Origin: Planctomycetaceae bacterium
Lineage (GTDB): Bacteria; Planctomycetota; Planctomycetia; Planctomycetales; Planctomycetaceae
Length of the DNA stretch: 64,000 nt
Assembly (NCBI GenBank): GCA_021732975.1
Contig: JAKFWC010000019.1
Coordinates: 62,001-126,000 of the forward strand
Reading direction: 5' to 3'
Shown: in pieces, positions 44,161 through 52,629 of the stretch
Layout of the letters: every line of letters starts with the position of its first letter
Numbering within the stretch: the stretch's first letter is position 1
Notes under the pieces: generated by a model
Seen by the model: only the letters and a program-made list of their open reading frames with translations
Database searches by the model: none
What the model was told of the DNA's origin: nothing
Translations under genes and position numbers: made by a program

Positions 44161-46590
44161 TCAATGCTGAAACAAAAACTCGCGGCTGGTCAGCACGCTC
44201 CACATCAAGTCTTCGATCACGGGTCGGCGCTCGTTCTCGGGGACTTCCGTGAGCGCGGCGATCAATCGCGTCTTTTCGTTCTCGGTCGGCAACCGGCTCA
44301 GCGCGGTCAGGAAGAGTTGATCGACCAACTGTTCCGGCGGCGTTTTTTCGTCGATCCATTTCGCGATGCGGCCCTCTTTGGCTTCCAGCTTTTCCATCAA
44401 TGTTTTGCCGTTCGCAAGATGCAGCACCTGCGTCATGCTGGGTTCATCGCTTCGTTCGCACGTACAGGTGAGGATGCGTTCCGGACGGCCGAACGTGTCG
44501 AGGAAGTATGACGCCACGGAGGCATCCTTCAATTGCAGCGTCCGTGTGCCCGCTGGGTAGTCCTTGAAGGCGTTCATCACGCCGGTGACATCGCTCACCG
44601 CATCGAGCAGCACTTCGGCTTTCAACCGCCGCGGATAACACCGGGCATAAAACCGCTGATCCGCCGCGTTCTCCGACAGCACGTGGCTGGATCGTTGATA
44701 CGTCTGCGAGTTGAGAATCAACCGCATCAATGATTTCAGATCGTACTGATTTTGAACAAGATGGTCCGCGAGCGCTGTCAGCAGATGCTCGTTGCTCGCA
44801 GGGTTGGTGAGCCGCAGGTCATCAACCTTTTCGACGAGCCCCACGCCGAGGAAATTCGCCCAGATGCGATTGGCCACCGCCCGGCTGAAGTACGGGTTCT
44901 CCGGGGCGGTCAACCATTTCGCGAGATGCTCCCGACGATCGGCGGGGTCATCAAACGTGAGCGCCGTGCCATCCAACGGCCGCGGCAACTGGGCTTTTGC
45001 TGTACGCGGTTGAATGAGTTCGCCCCGATCGGCCAGGAAGATCGTGCGGTTGCCGTCGCCGTTACGGAAATCCCCCCCCCAGCCTTTGCCCCGGACGCGG
45101 GCAAACAGGCTCGCCATGCCGTAGTAATCGTCGTTGGTCCATTTTTCGAGCGGGTGATCGTGGCAGCGGGCGCAATTGATCGACATCCCGAGGAACGCCA
45201 TCGACGTTGTTTCGGCCATGTCAAGCGGGTCCTGATGCAGCGCGTAGAAGTTCGCCGCACCGTTCTCGATGGTGCTTCCCTTGGCGATGACAATCTCACG
45301 CACAAACTGATCCCACGGGGCGTTCGCCGCCACCTTGTCGCGAATCCAGTTCGAGAAGGATTTCAGCGCTTCCGGCCGCAAACGATTGCCCGACAGCAGC
45401 AGCACGTCGGACCAATAGTATGTCCAGTAATCCACGAACTCGGCCCGCGTCAGGAGATCATCGACGAGCTTCTGTCGTTTGAGCGGATCGGGATCGGCAA
45501 GAAATCGCGTGGCTTCCTCGGCGGTGGGAAGCACACCGATGGTGTCGAGATGTGCGCGCCGCAGGAACTCGCCATCGGTGCAGAGCGCCGATGGCGGCAT
45601 GTTGAGCGCCCGCAGCTTGTCGATGATGAGCCGATCAATCACGTTGGCTTGCGGGGCCAGCGTATACGTCTCGGAGGAGACCGCCTGGGCATACGGTACC
45701 GTCACCGTCGCGGCGACATTGTGAGCGAGATACCACGCGACAACCGCAGCTTCTCCGCTGCCGGTCACCGACACCAAGCCCTGGTCATCGACGCTACATG
45801 CCGTGTGATTGGTTGACGTGTACTTCGCCCAGCGGGTCACGTCTTCGACATGGCCGTCCGAGAAGTGGGCCCGCACCACCAGCGACTGCTTGTCCCCCGC
45901 GGAGAGCCGCACGCCGTCGGGGAGAATTTCCAGCCGCGAGACTTTCGGATCGGCCGCCGTCGGACCGGGTTGGCCCTGGGCGATCCACTCGGCGATCACA
46001 CGATACTCGAGGGAATCCTCACGGAACCGCAAGCCCCCCTTGTGCGGAATCGCCCCGGTCGGCTTCGTCAGCAACAGACTGCGGCCGGGATCATGTGGCA
46101 CAATCCGTCGCCCCCGCGCCTGCCGGGTCAGCGTGAGAAAATCCCCTTCGGGATCGTATCCGCGCAGCGACAGTTTGAAGCCGTTCTTCCCTGCTGACGC
46201 TCCGTGGCATGCCCCCGTGTTGCACCCGGTCTTCGACAACACCGACTGCACCTGATTGCGATAGTTCCACACATGCGGCACGTCAAATTTCTCAACCACC
46301 ACGTTTGCGGTGACGGTCTTCCCCTCGGCGGCCACGGTGACCTTCGCCTGCCCATTGCCGATGGGTGTGAGCACACCATCAATCACGCGCACCACGGCTT
46401 CATTCGATGATGTGAACTGCAACCCATTCCGCAGTTCCGCGCCGATGCTGCCGCCATCCACGCGCTGCACGAGCAACCGCTGCCGGGCTTCGGGACCGGT
46501 GAGGGTGATGTCGGTGGGGAGGACGGCGATGTCCGCGGCGATCACGGGAGATGTGAGACCCGCTATCACAATGAAAACAAATCGATTCAC
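44161..46590 (-). CDS. DUF1549/DUF1553 (PSCyt2-PSD1) protein with Ig-like domain
   Basis: A 809-residue exported planctomycete protein. The signal peptide (NRFVFIVIAGLTSPVIAAD) is followed by a Big2/Ig-like region (IEQ-free, with TVAAEGKTVTANVVVEKFD). Next is the block GCNTGACHGASAGKNGFKL with CX4CH, a possible heme-like site. DUF1549 spans about 325-540 (LRRAHLDTIGVLPTAEEATRFL, INCARCHDHPLEKW, another CXXCH). DUF1553 comes last (NPYFSRAVANRIWANFLGVGLVE, LILNSQTYQRSS, WSVLTSREFLFQH). These proteins are thought to be extracellular electron-transfer or polymer-degradation partners of DUF1501 proteins; none is well characterised. GTG 46590 with GAGGG upstream is the likely start. Confidence 0.92.
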   Translation of the reverse strand: MNRFVFIVIAGLTSPVIAADIAVLPTDITLTGPEARQRLLVQRVDGGSIGAELRNGLQFTSSNEAVVRVIDGVLTPIGNGQAKVTVAAEGKTVTANVVVEKFDVPHVWNYRNQVQSVLSKTGCNTGACHGASAGKNGFKLSLRGYDPEGDFLTLTRQARGRRIVPHDPGRSLLLTKPTGAIPHKGGLRFREDSLEYRVIAEWIAQGQPGPTAADPKVSRLEILPDGVRLSAGDKQSLVVRAHFSDGHVEDVTRWAKYTSTNHTACSVDDQGLVSVTGSGEAAVVAWYLAHNVAATVTVPYAQAVSSETYTLAPQANVIDRLIIDKLRALNMPPSALCTDGEFLRRAHLDTIGVLPTAEEATRFLADPDPLKRQKLVDDLLTRAEFVDYWTYYWSDVLLLSGNRLRPEALKSFSNWIRDKVAANAPWDQFVREIVIAKGSTIENGAANFYALHQDPLDMAETTSMAFLGMSINCARCHDHPLEKWTNDDYYGMASLFARVRGKGWGGDFRNGDGNRTIFLADRGELIQPRTAKAQLPRPLDGTALTFDDPADRREHLAKWLTAPENPYFSRAVANRIWANFLGVGLVEKVDDLRLTNPASNEHLLTALADHLVQNQYDLKSLMRLILNSQTYQRSSHVLSENAADQRFYARCYPRRLKAEVLLDAVSDVTGVMNAFKDYPAGTRTLQLKDASVASYFLDTFGRPERILTCTCERSDEPSMTQVLHLANGKTLMEKLEAKEGRIAKWIDEKTPPEQLVDQLFLTALSRLPTENEKTRLIAALTEVPENERRPVIEDLMWSVLTSREFLFQH

Positions 46591-46631
46591 GAATTGACCC
46601 TCAACGATGGCAATCACAATACGAAATCAAA

Positions 46632-48020
46632 TCAACCGAACAACTCCATCACCGGTTTCATCCCCGAATCCACCAGCGGGAACGGCCGTCCTGCGGGACC
46701 GGGGAGGTGGGCTTCGGTGTTGAAGCCAAGGCTGTGGAAGATCGTGCCGACGATTTCGGGGGGCGTGACGGGGCGTTCGGCCGGGAAACCGCCGATGGGG
46801 TCGCTGCGACCGATGACCTGGCCGCCCTTCACGCCGCCGCCGGCGAAGTAACTGGTCCAGACCTGCGGCCAGTGATCGCGACCGCCCGCCGGGTTGACGC
46901 GGGGCGTGCGGCCGAATTCCTGCATGTTGCAGACCAGCGTGTTGTCGAGCATCCCGCGTTGCACGAGGTCTTCGATCAACGCACTGTAAGCCTGGTCGTA
47001 CATCGGCGCGACGATGTTCTTCATCCCTTCAATCGAGGTGAAGGGCAACGTGCCGTGGATGTCCCACGTCACTTCGTTAAACACGGTGAGGAATGTGTTG
47101 ATGGTCACGAACCGCACCCCGGCTTCCACCAGCCGCCGGGCGAGCAGGCAGCATTGGCCGAACCGCGTCATGCCGTAGCGTTCGCGGACCGACTGCGGCT
47201 CCTGTGTCAGATCGAACGCGGCCCGGGCTTGCGTGCTCGAAATCATCCGGAACGCTGCCTGGAAATTGCTGTCGACCAGCGCGGCGTTCTCACTCTTCTC
47301 GAAGGCATCAATCGTGGAATCGACCACATCGCGCAGCTTGCGACGCCGTTCGAGCCGCACATCGCCGATCTGCTTCGGCGGCAACAGATCCGGCACCTGG
47401 AAGTCGGGCTTCGACGGATCCGCATTCAGCACGAATGGGTCATGTCCCTTCCCGAGGAAGCCGCCTGCTTGACCATTCGGCAACCCGCCGCCGCCGGAGC
47501 CCATCAGTTCGGGCAGCACCACGAATGGCGGCAGATCGGTGCGGCGACCCATCAGGTACGACGCCACGCTCCCCGCATGCGGCGTGTTGATGCCGCCGGT
47601 GAAGAACCGGCCGGTCTGCATCATCTGCCAGCCGACATCGTGCACCGCCGGGTTGCTGTGATTGCAACTGCGGATCAGCGAGAACTTGTCCGCAATCGCC
47701 GCATGCTTCGGCAGGATCTCGCTCAGCTCGATCTCCGGCGACGCCGTCTTGATCGCCTGAAACGGCCCGCGAATTTCCGCCGGGGCCTGCGGCTTCGGAT
47801 CGAATGTGTCGAGCTGACTCGGCGCCCCGAGGTTGAAGATCATGATCACACTGCGGTCATCACGACCGGGCTTCCCGCCAGTGGCCGCCGCGCGGGCTTC
47901 CATCGCCGCGAGATCGGCCAGCGTCAGACCAATCGCCCCCAGCGAACCGACCTGCAGAAAATCGCGACGGGTCATCCCATCGCAGGTGTGAGCCGTCCCG
48001 GAACCGGTGAGTTGCAACAT
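46632..48020 (-). CDS. DUF1501 domain-containing protein with Tat signal
   Basis: A 462-residue protein. MTRRDFLQVGSLGAIGLTLA is a twin-arginine signal. Family blocks: [78 protein letters not shown] and NTLVCNMQEFGRTPRVN. The end (IVGTIFHSLGFN) is typical. It is 41 bases upstream of the DUF1549/1553 gene, the classic pairing. ATG 48020 has GAGGAG eight bases upstream; the longest frame reads through repeat A. Function unknown. Confidence 0.93.
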   Translation of the reverse strand: MLQLTGSGTAHTCDGMTRRDFLQVGSLGAIGLTLADLAAMEARAAATGGKPGRDDRSVIMIFNLGAPSQLDTFDPKPQAPAEIRGPFQAIKTASPEIELSEILPKHAAIADKFSLIRSCNHSNPAVHDVGWQMMQTGRFFTGGINTPHAGSVASYLMGRRTDLPPFVVLPELMGSGGGGLPNGQAGGFLGKGHDPFVLNADPSKPDFQVPDLLPPKQIGDVRLERRRKLRDVVDSTIDAFEKSENAALVDSNFQAAFRMISSTQARAAFDLTQEPQSVRERYGMTRFGQCCLLARRLVEAGVRFVTINTFLTVFNEVTWDIHGTLPFTSIEGMKNIVAPMYDQAYSALIEDLVQRGMLDNTLVCNMQEFGRTPRVNPAGGRDHWPQVWTSYFAGGGVKGGQVIGRSDPIGGFPAERPVTPPEIVGTIFHSLGFNTEAHLPGPAGRPFPLVDSGMKPVMELFG

Positions 48021-48067
48021 CGGCGAAGCTCCTCGAACACGTTCATCAGATTTGGTCGATTGGACTC

Positions 48068-48146
48068 GTGTGCCACGGCCGTGTCGGCCGTGCGATTTTG
48101 CAGACCGTTTTGTCGCATTGCACGGCCGACACGGCCGTGGCGCACA
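48068..48146. repeat. MITE/REP-like palindromic element, family A
   Basis: The most complete copy: two arms of about 25 bases with the CCACGGCCGTGTCGGCCGTG core and its reverse complement, and a loop with GACCGTTTTGTCGC. It lies between the divergent DUF1501 and AraC genes, a position where regulatory sequences would be expected. Confidence 0.8.
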
Positions 48147-48248
48147 ATCAATCCACGGGCTGCCACCGCGCAGCGTCCTTACATCATATACTGTGCTCGA
48201 ACCGCTGTCGTCTTGTACCCGCTCCGCAAGTTTTGGTATTTTTTGCGC

Positions 48249-49010
48249 ATGAGGCCCCTCGATCCCTGCGCCGCTCAGTCGGAATTCTTTCAGCGACTGG
48301 AGAATCCGGCCCATCTGTTACGGCTGCTCGACTTTCTTCCCGAAGTCTATTTCTTCGCGAAGGACGCTGCCGGGCGGTTCATGCTGATGAACGACGCCAA
48401 CCTGCGGCTGCACGGTTGCCAGCACGTCGAGCAGATCGTCGGCCTCACCGACTTCGATTTTCACCCCCGGCACCTCGCCGAGCAATACGTCCGCGAAGAC
48501 CGTCGGGTGATGGAGGCCGGGGAAGCGCTGCCGAATCAAATCTGGCTGGTGGGGGATGCCGCGGGGCAACTGCGGTGGTTCATCTCGACGAAGACGCCAC
48601 TCTTCGGCGATGGCGGCAAAGTCATCGGCGTCGCCGGCGTGATGCGCGACTTCGAGCAGACCGAAACGCTGCTGAAACCGTATCAGGAAATGGAACGCGT
48701 CCTGTCGTATGTCGTCGAACACTACGCCGAGCGGTTACGCATCGAAGACCTCGCGCGGCTGGTACATCTCTCGGTGAGCCAGTTCGACCGCAAGTTCAAA
48801 AACCTGTTCCAGATGACGCCGCAACAATACGTCCTGCGCGTCCGCATCAACGCTGCCAGCCAGGCATTGCTGCACAGTGATCGCACGATTGCATCGATCT
48901 CTGAGGAGACGGGGTTCTACGATCAAAGCAGTTTCACAAAACAGTTCTCACGGCACACGGGTCTGACACCACGGGCTTACCGTCGACAATACGCCGTGTC
49001 TTCGCACTAA
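48249..49010 (+). CDS. AraC-family regulator with N-terminal PAS-like domain
   Basis: A 253-residue transcription regulator. Residues of about 20-135 form a PAS fold (LLRLLDFLPEVYFFAKDAAGRFMLMNDANLRLHG...TDFDFHPRHLAEQY...RWFISTKTPLFGDGGKVIGVAGVMRDF). A linker helix follows. The AraC/XylS HTH occupies the last 100 residues: IEDLARLVHLSVSQFDRKFKNLF and ISEETGFYDQSSFTKQFSRHTGLTPRAYRRQ. It is divergent from the DUF1501/DUF1553 cluster and could control it in response to a small ligand or redox state. Repeat A occupies the shared intergenic region. ATG 48249 is the start of the conserved block. Confidence 0.9.
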   Translation: MRPLDPCAAQSEFFQRLENPAHLLRLLDFLPEVYFFAKDAAGRFMLMNDANLRLHGCQHVEQIVGLTDFDFHPRHLAEQYVREDRRVMEAGEALPNQIWLVGDAAGQLRWFISTKTPLFGDGGKVIGVAGVMRDFEQTETLLKPYQEMERVLSYVVEHYAERLRIEDLARLVHLSVSQFDRKFKNLFQMTPQQYVLRVRINAASQALLHSDRTIASISEETGFYDQSSFTKQFSRHTGLTPRAYRRQYAVSSH

Positions 49011-49163
49011 ACTGACCCAACCGTGATAAACGTCAGTCGGGTGGCTGGCGTCGGAGTCCTCGACGACCCAGTTCCTCGGCAACGATCGTTAAGTTTGGCG
49101 AACATCTCGAAACAACCTCTGGGCGGCGAAGACTTCGCCCCAGCCCCTCGTCGATTCCCATGA

Positions 49164-49196
49164 ATCCCCCCGTTGTCCACAACGAGGGGATTTTTT
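49164..49196 (+). terminator. Intrinsic terminator after the AraC gene
   Basis: ATCCCCCCGTTG and CAACGAGGGGAT pair across a short TCCA loop and are followed by TTTTTT. It lies about 150 bases downstream of the AraC stop. Confidence 0.75.
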
Positions 49197-49597
49197 GCGT
49201 CGATGAGCCGGAAGCACCAGCGACGGGCTTTCATCACTTCGCCTTCGATACCGTTGGCGGTTGCATTGGACCGTCGGTGTTCTTGGGTCGATTATTCGAC
49301 AAGAAAGGTGCTGGCGAACCAAAGCCCTGACCAGCGGCATCCGGAGCTTGCCTATTTCTCCGTGGGAATGGACAGGCTCGCGCTCCCTGTTGCTTTTTGG
49401 CAACGAGTCGAAATACATCGCAACGTCTGAACACAACAGGAGCCCGCAATTGGAAAGCCCGAGTTTTTATAAGCACTGACATTGTTCAGCATGTCATAGT
49501 TACTGCACAGGCTTGGCAGTCTGTCTCCGGTCAAAAGAAGCACATGCTGTTTGCACGGGAGTGTCCTAAACTGGTTTCGATAGAGGTGTGACTCACG
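49197..49597. other. Gene-free stretch before the exosortase substrate gene
   Basis: No convincing gene. It has a degenerate family B repeat at 49205-49229 (AGCCGGAAGCACCAGCGACG). The AT-richer part near 49440-49595 probably holds the promoter of the sorting-substrate gene, but no clear -10/-35 or sigma-54 site was seen. Short open frames on both strands lack codon bias. Confidence 0.5.
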
Positions 49598-49861
49598 ATG
49601 AATGGTCTGTTGAAGAAACTGGCATTGCCGACTCTGACTCTGATGCTTGCGCTCGTGGAGAATCCCGTGTTCGCCCGTTCCTGGTGGGGTGGCTGGACCG
49701 GCGGTACCACTGGCGGCACCACTGGTGGAACTGGCTCGACGGGTAGCGTTCCCGAGATCGGAACCGGCTCGGCCGTTGCCGCCTTGGCGCTGTTGGCCGG
49801 TGGAGCCTACCTGCTCAAGGATCGTCTCGCTCGATCGCAAAATCGCAAAAACGAACAATGA
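49598..49861 (+). CDS. VPEID-CTERM-type exosortase substrate, very small Gly/Thr-rich protein
   Basis: An 87-residue protein with a signal peptide (about 1-26, ending NPVFA). Then come 24 residues RSWWGGWTGGTTGGTTGGTG onward, and the C-terminal sorting signal VPEIGTG at 51-57 with a helix to about 73 and a basic tail (KDRLARSQNRK). This layout is that of PEP-CTERM-like proteins; VPEID is the class handled by exosortase E, and here the fifth position is Gly instead of Asp. If cleaved at both ends, the mature product would be a Gly/Thr-rich peptide of only about 25-30 residues. The exosortase E gene starts 31 bases downstream, so the pair is surely linked. Confidence 0.85.
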   Translation: MNGLLKKLALPTLTLMLALVENPVFARSWWGGWTGGTTGGTTGGTGSTGSVPEIGTGSAVAALALLAGGAYLLKDRLARSQNRKNEQ

Positions 49862-49892
49862 GCATCGACGAGCAAACAGGGCGGGGAACGTC

Positions 49893-51527
49893 GTGGAACA
49901 CACACAGCGGATCCGATCGTTCCTGCCGTCTCGTCAGGGATGGTGTGGTCGCGCGGCCATAATTCTTGGGCTGTTCGCAGCCCAGGGACTATGGCTGAGC
50001 TACCGTTTTGACGCCGCATCGATCGCCGGTTCCGAAGACGGTTGGCGACGTTTCTTTGAACTGACGCCACTCCTGCTGCGATTCGCCATTTCGCTGTTCA
50101 TTGCCGTCGCGGTTCTCGGAGGCAACCGGCTGTGGATGCACGCACAGACCTTTGCGGAAACCGCGCAACAGCATCACCGATGGTGGATCTGGTTCTGCTG
50201 GCAGTGGATTGCGTTCGGATTTCTCTCGGCTGCTTCTTTCGTCGTTTTCGACGAAGGCCGGGGAGAGGTGCCGTTCAGCGCGGTCTGGGGCATGATTTGG
50301 ATTGTCTCAGCATTGGCGACATCCATCTGTTGCCTGTTTGGCCTCGCTCCCTCGTGGTTCTGGGGGAATTTCGTTCGTCGTGAACGAGGGATCTTGTTGG
50401 CCGGGCTGGCGCTCTCGCTGGGTGCCACTGTCGGCGGCCGTCTCTTCCAGCGATTGTGGATTCCCCTCGGCGATTCCACGTTTCGTCTCGTCGAGTTCTG
50501 GCTGGGGTTCTTCTATACCGATTCCATTGTCTCCGACGTTTCCGCTCGATTGCTGGGGACCACGACGTTTTGCGTGGAGATTGCTCCTCAGTGCTCAGGA
50601 TACGAGGGCATTGGTCTGGTTTCGGTTTTCGTTCTGACGTTCCTGGCGGTCTTTCGTCAGACCCTGCGATTTCCACATGCGTGGTTGCTATTGCCGATTG
50701 GTGCCGGCGTGATTTGGATCTGCAACTCGCTTCGCATCGCCACGTTGATCCTGATCGGAACGGAGTATTCCGCCAGCGTGGCTCTGGGCGGATTTCATTC
50801 TCAGGCGGGCTGGATCCTCTTCAATCTGGTCTCGCTGGGCCTGATGTCCGCAGCCCTGAAGTCAAGATTTTTCACGAAGTCCGTCGACAAGACTGTTCGG
50901 GCGGCTGGTCCCGCCACTCCGTATCTGATGCCGTTTCTTGCACTGACGGCTTTAAGCATGATCATTGCGGCGATGGTCGAAGACGCGATGTCTCTCTACC
51001 CCCTTCTGGTTATTGCTTCTATGTACCTTTTATGGTTGCATCGAAGCGTATTGCCGCGAACCTGGCAGTGCTCCCGGTATGCCGTTCTGCATGGGGTCGG
51101 GATCTATGCCATCTGGGTGGGGCTCGCCTGGCTATCCCATCCGACATCCGGCGCCATCGAATACCCCTTACCTGACTGCAGAACGATTCCCGGACTCACA
51201 TGGACGGTCTTCCGAATCGTTGGGGCGGTTGTCACAGTACCATTGATTGAGGAGCTCGCTTTCCGCGGGTTTTTACTCCGCAGGTTAACGCAAATCGAGT
51301 TTCAGGCTGTCAACTATCGAGATGTTCCGTTGGCGGCAGTCGTTTGTTCGTCAGTCGCATTTGGTGTGATGCACGAATACTGGCTGGGCGGAATTGTGGC
51401 AGGAATTTCCTACGGCGTGGTTGCTCGGCAAGGCCGTAATCTGGCAGACCCGATCCTTGCGCACGCAGTGACCAACGGGCTCCTGACCATGACGGTGCTG
51501 GCAACAGGAGCCACCTGGCTCTGGTAG
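49893..51527 (+). CDS. xrtE: Exosortase E / CPBP protease fusion (VPEID-CTERM system)
   Basis: A 544-residue membrane protein. The N-terminal two thirds are an exosortase: catalytic C234 (PQCSGYEGIG), R281 (NSLRIATL) and H302 (GGFHSQAGW), each next to a membrane helix. The C-terminal third (about 395-544) is a CPBP-type glutamic intramembrane protease: E453-E454 and R458 (PLIEELAFRGF), H494 (GVMHEYW), H524 and N528 (LAHAVTNG). Fusion of these two parts is the hallmark of XrtE. The enzyme should cleave and transfer the substrate encoded just upstream. GTG 49893 has GGGGAA at six bases; the longest frame overlaps the substrate gene and is not used. Confidence 0.92.
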   Translation: MEHTQRIRSFLPSRQGWCGRAAIILGLFAAQGLWLSYRFDAASIAGSEDGWRRFFELTPLLLRFAISLFIAVAVLGGNRLWMHAQTFAETAQQHHRWWIWFCWQWIAFGFLSAASFVVFDEGRGEVPFSAVWGMIWIVSALATSICCLFGLAPSWFWGNFVRRERGILLAGLALSLGATVGGRLFQRLWIPLGDSTFRLVEFWLGFFYTDSIVSDVSARLLGTTTFCVEIAPQCSGYEGIGLVSVFVLTFLAVFRQTLRFPHAWLLLPIGAGVIWICNSLRIATLILIGTEYSASVALGGFHSQAGWILFNLVSLGLMSAALKSRFFTKSVDKTVRAAGPATPYLMPFLALTALSMIIAAMVEDAMSLYPLLVIASMYLLWLHRSVLPRTWQCSRYAVLHGVGIYAIWVGLAWLSHPTSGAIEYPLPDCRTIPGLTWTVFRIVGAVVTVPLIEELAFRGFLLRRLTQIEFQAVNYRDVPLAAVVCSSVAFGVMHEYWLGGIVAGISYGVVARQGRNLADPILAHAVTNGLLTMTVLATGATWLW

Positions 51528-51537
51528 ACGCGGGATG

Positions 51538-51565
51538 CACTGGCGGCAGCTTTGGGCCGCCAGTG
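51538..51565. terminator. Hairpin after xrtE
   Basis: CACTGGCGG at 51538-51546 pairs with CCGCCAGTG at 51557-51565, ten bases after the xrtE stop. It has no T-run, so it may be a weak terminator. The same CACTGGCG motif recurs in the hairpin at 51613-51642. Confidence 0.5.
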
Positions 51566-51612
51566 TGTTGTCGACCATGAAATCAAGGACTCGGGTTGTT
51601 GGGACGGCAGGA

Positions 51613-51642
51613 GCACTGGCGAACGAAGACGCTCGCCAGTGC
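51613..51642. repeat. Palindrome related to the 51538 hairpin
   Basis: GCACTGGCGA at 51613-51622 and TCGCCAGTGC at 51633-51642. The rest of 51528-51817 has no gene that I can support. Confidence 0.55.
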
Positions 51643-51710
51643 CACCCCGCGCGAATTCCGGTTGCGATCTGTTGGAAGTGTCTGGGCAGGGAATCGTCCG
51701 GGGAGGGATT

Positions 51711-51733
51711 GTGTGCCACGGCCGTGGCACACG
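51711..51733. repeat. Arms-only copy of family A
   Basis: GTGTGCCACGGCCGTGGCAC, a near-perfect palindrome equal to the outer ends of the family A elements with the central part lost. Confidence 0.65.
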
Positions 51734-51817
51734 GACACGAATACCCGCGGCGCGCGAAAAAAGCCGGGGATCGGGTAGAGCGATCTCCGGCGTGAGTTGG
51801 TCGCGGACGGATGGCGG

Positions 51818-52018
51818 TCAGGCCTGGGGAATCGGTTCGATGGATTCCGCGCCGTCACCGACGCGTTCGGTGTGGGTGAGCTCGTCGCGGACAATGTTCA
51901 TGTCCCGCGGGGCGTCGATCCCCAATCGAACGGTGTTCGGTCCAATCCGCACAATGGTGATCGTGACGTTGTCACCGATCAAAATCTTCTCACCCGGCTT
52001 CCGTGACAAAACGAGCAT
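51818..52018 (-). CDS. csrA: Carbon storage regulator CsrA
   Basis: A 66-residue RNA-binding protein that controls translation by binding GGA-containing hairpins near ribosome sites. The full family pattern is visible: MLVLSRKPGEKILIGDNVTI, VRLGIDAPRDMNIVRDEL. The key RNA-contact residues L4, R6 and R44 are present. In many bacteria CsrA links carbon metabolism and the flagellar switch. The frame from upstream is longer, but the family starts at ATG 52018. Monocistronic, with no recognised neighbour on its strand. Confidence 0.93.
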   Translation of the reverse strand: MLVLSRKPGEKILIGDNVTITIVRIGPNTVRLGIDAPRDMNIVRDELTHTERVGDGAESIEPIPQA

Positions 52019-52629
52019 GTTCCCAACCCTTGTAAGACGTGCCTGATGCTTCCCTGTGGCAACCCGACGCGAGATGCAGCCAGTTCCGTTGAGCCGCACC
52101 TCCCGCCGCACGTTCTCGTTTCCCCCTCCGGTGGCCCCACCGCAGAACGACGACCACATCACACGTTCTCCGAGGCGTCCCCCGGAATCCGTTGCAAAGT
52201 GTCATCAAGTCGAGAACGGCGTCAAAAAGATAACATCCGTCATGTTGGAAAATCCATAGCGCCGTGTGAAAACTCGCATTATCCCGGAAGATTGTCGCCC
52301 GCGGCCCATACCATCCTTCCCCGATATGGCGAACAACCAGCAGTTGATTTGCAAGATCTTCGCGCGAAAGCATTTGCGAATGATTCTCGAGGCCAGAACA
52401 TCGCGCCAGTGGTCGGCGTAGGGGTTCTCTCCGAGCATTGATGCTCAAAAAACAGGCATGTATGTCGTGCCCGAAAAGTGGGCAGGCAGTCGTTTCCTTG
52501 GGATTTGCCCAATGTCGTGGCGGCCGAGCGTGGTGCAATCTCCCCGCCTCGGTTGCATTTCCGTTGATTCCGCACGATTCTGGCGGTCTGCCAAGTTTTC
52601 TGGGCAGGTGAGACCACAGGGGACCTGAA
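52019..52629. other. Gene-free stretch between csrA and the Gfo/Idh/MocA gene
   Basis: I see no gene here that I would support. Frames on both strands are short or Arg/Pro-rich and lack homology. Promoters for the two divergent genes should lie here, but I could not identify convincing elements. No repeat of the recognised families was seen. Confidence 0.5.

Noticed and set aside
46707..48248. Upstream part of the long frame ending in the AraC gene
   Set aside because: It lies opposite the DUF1501 gene and runs through repeat A; the AraC protein starts at 48249.
49440..49597. Sigma-54 promoter before the exosortase substrate
   Set aside because: No GG/GC spacing of the right length was found.
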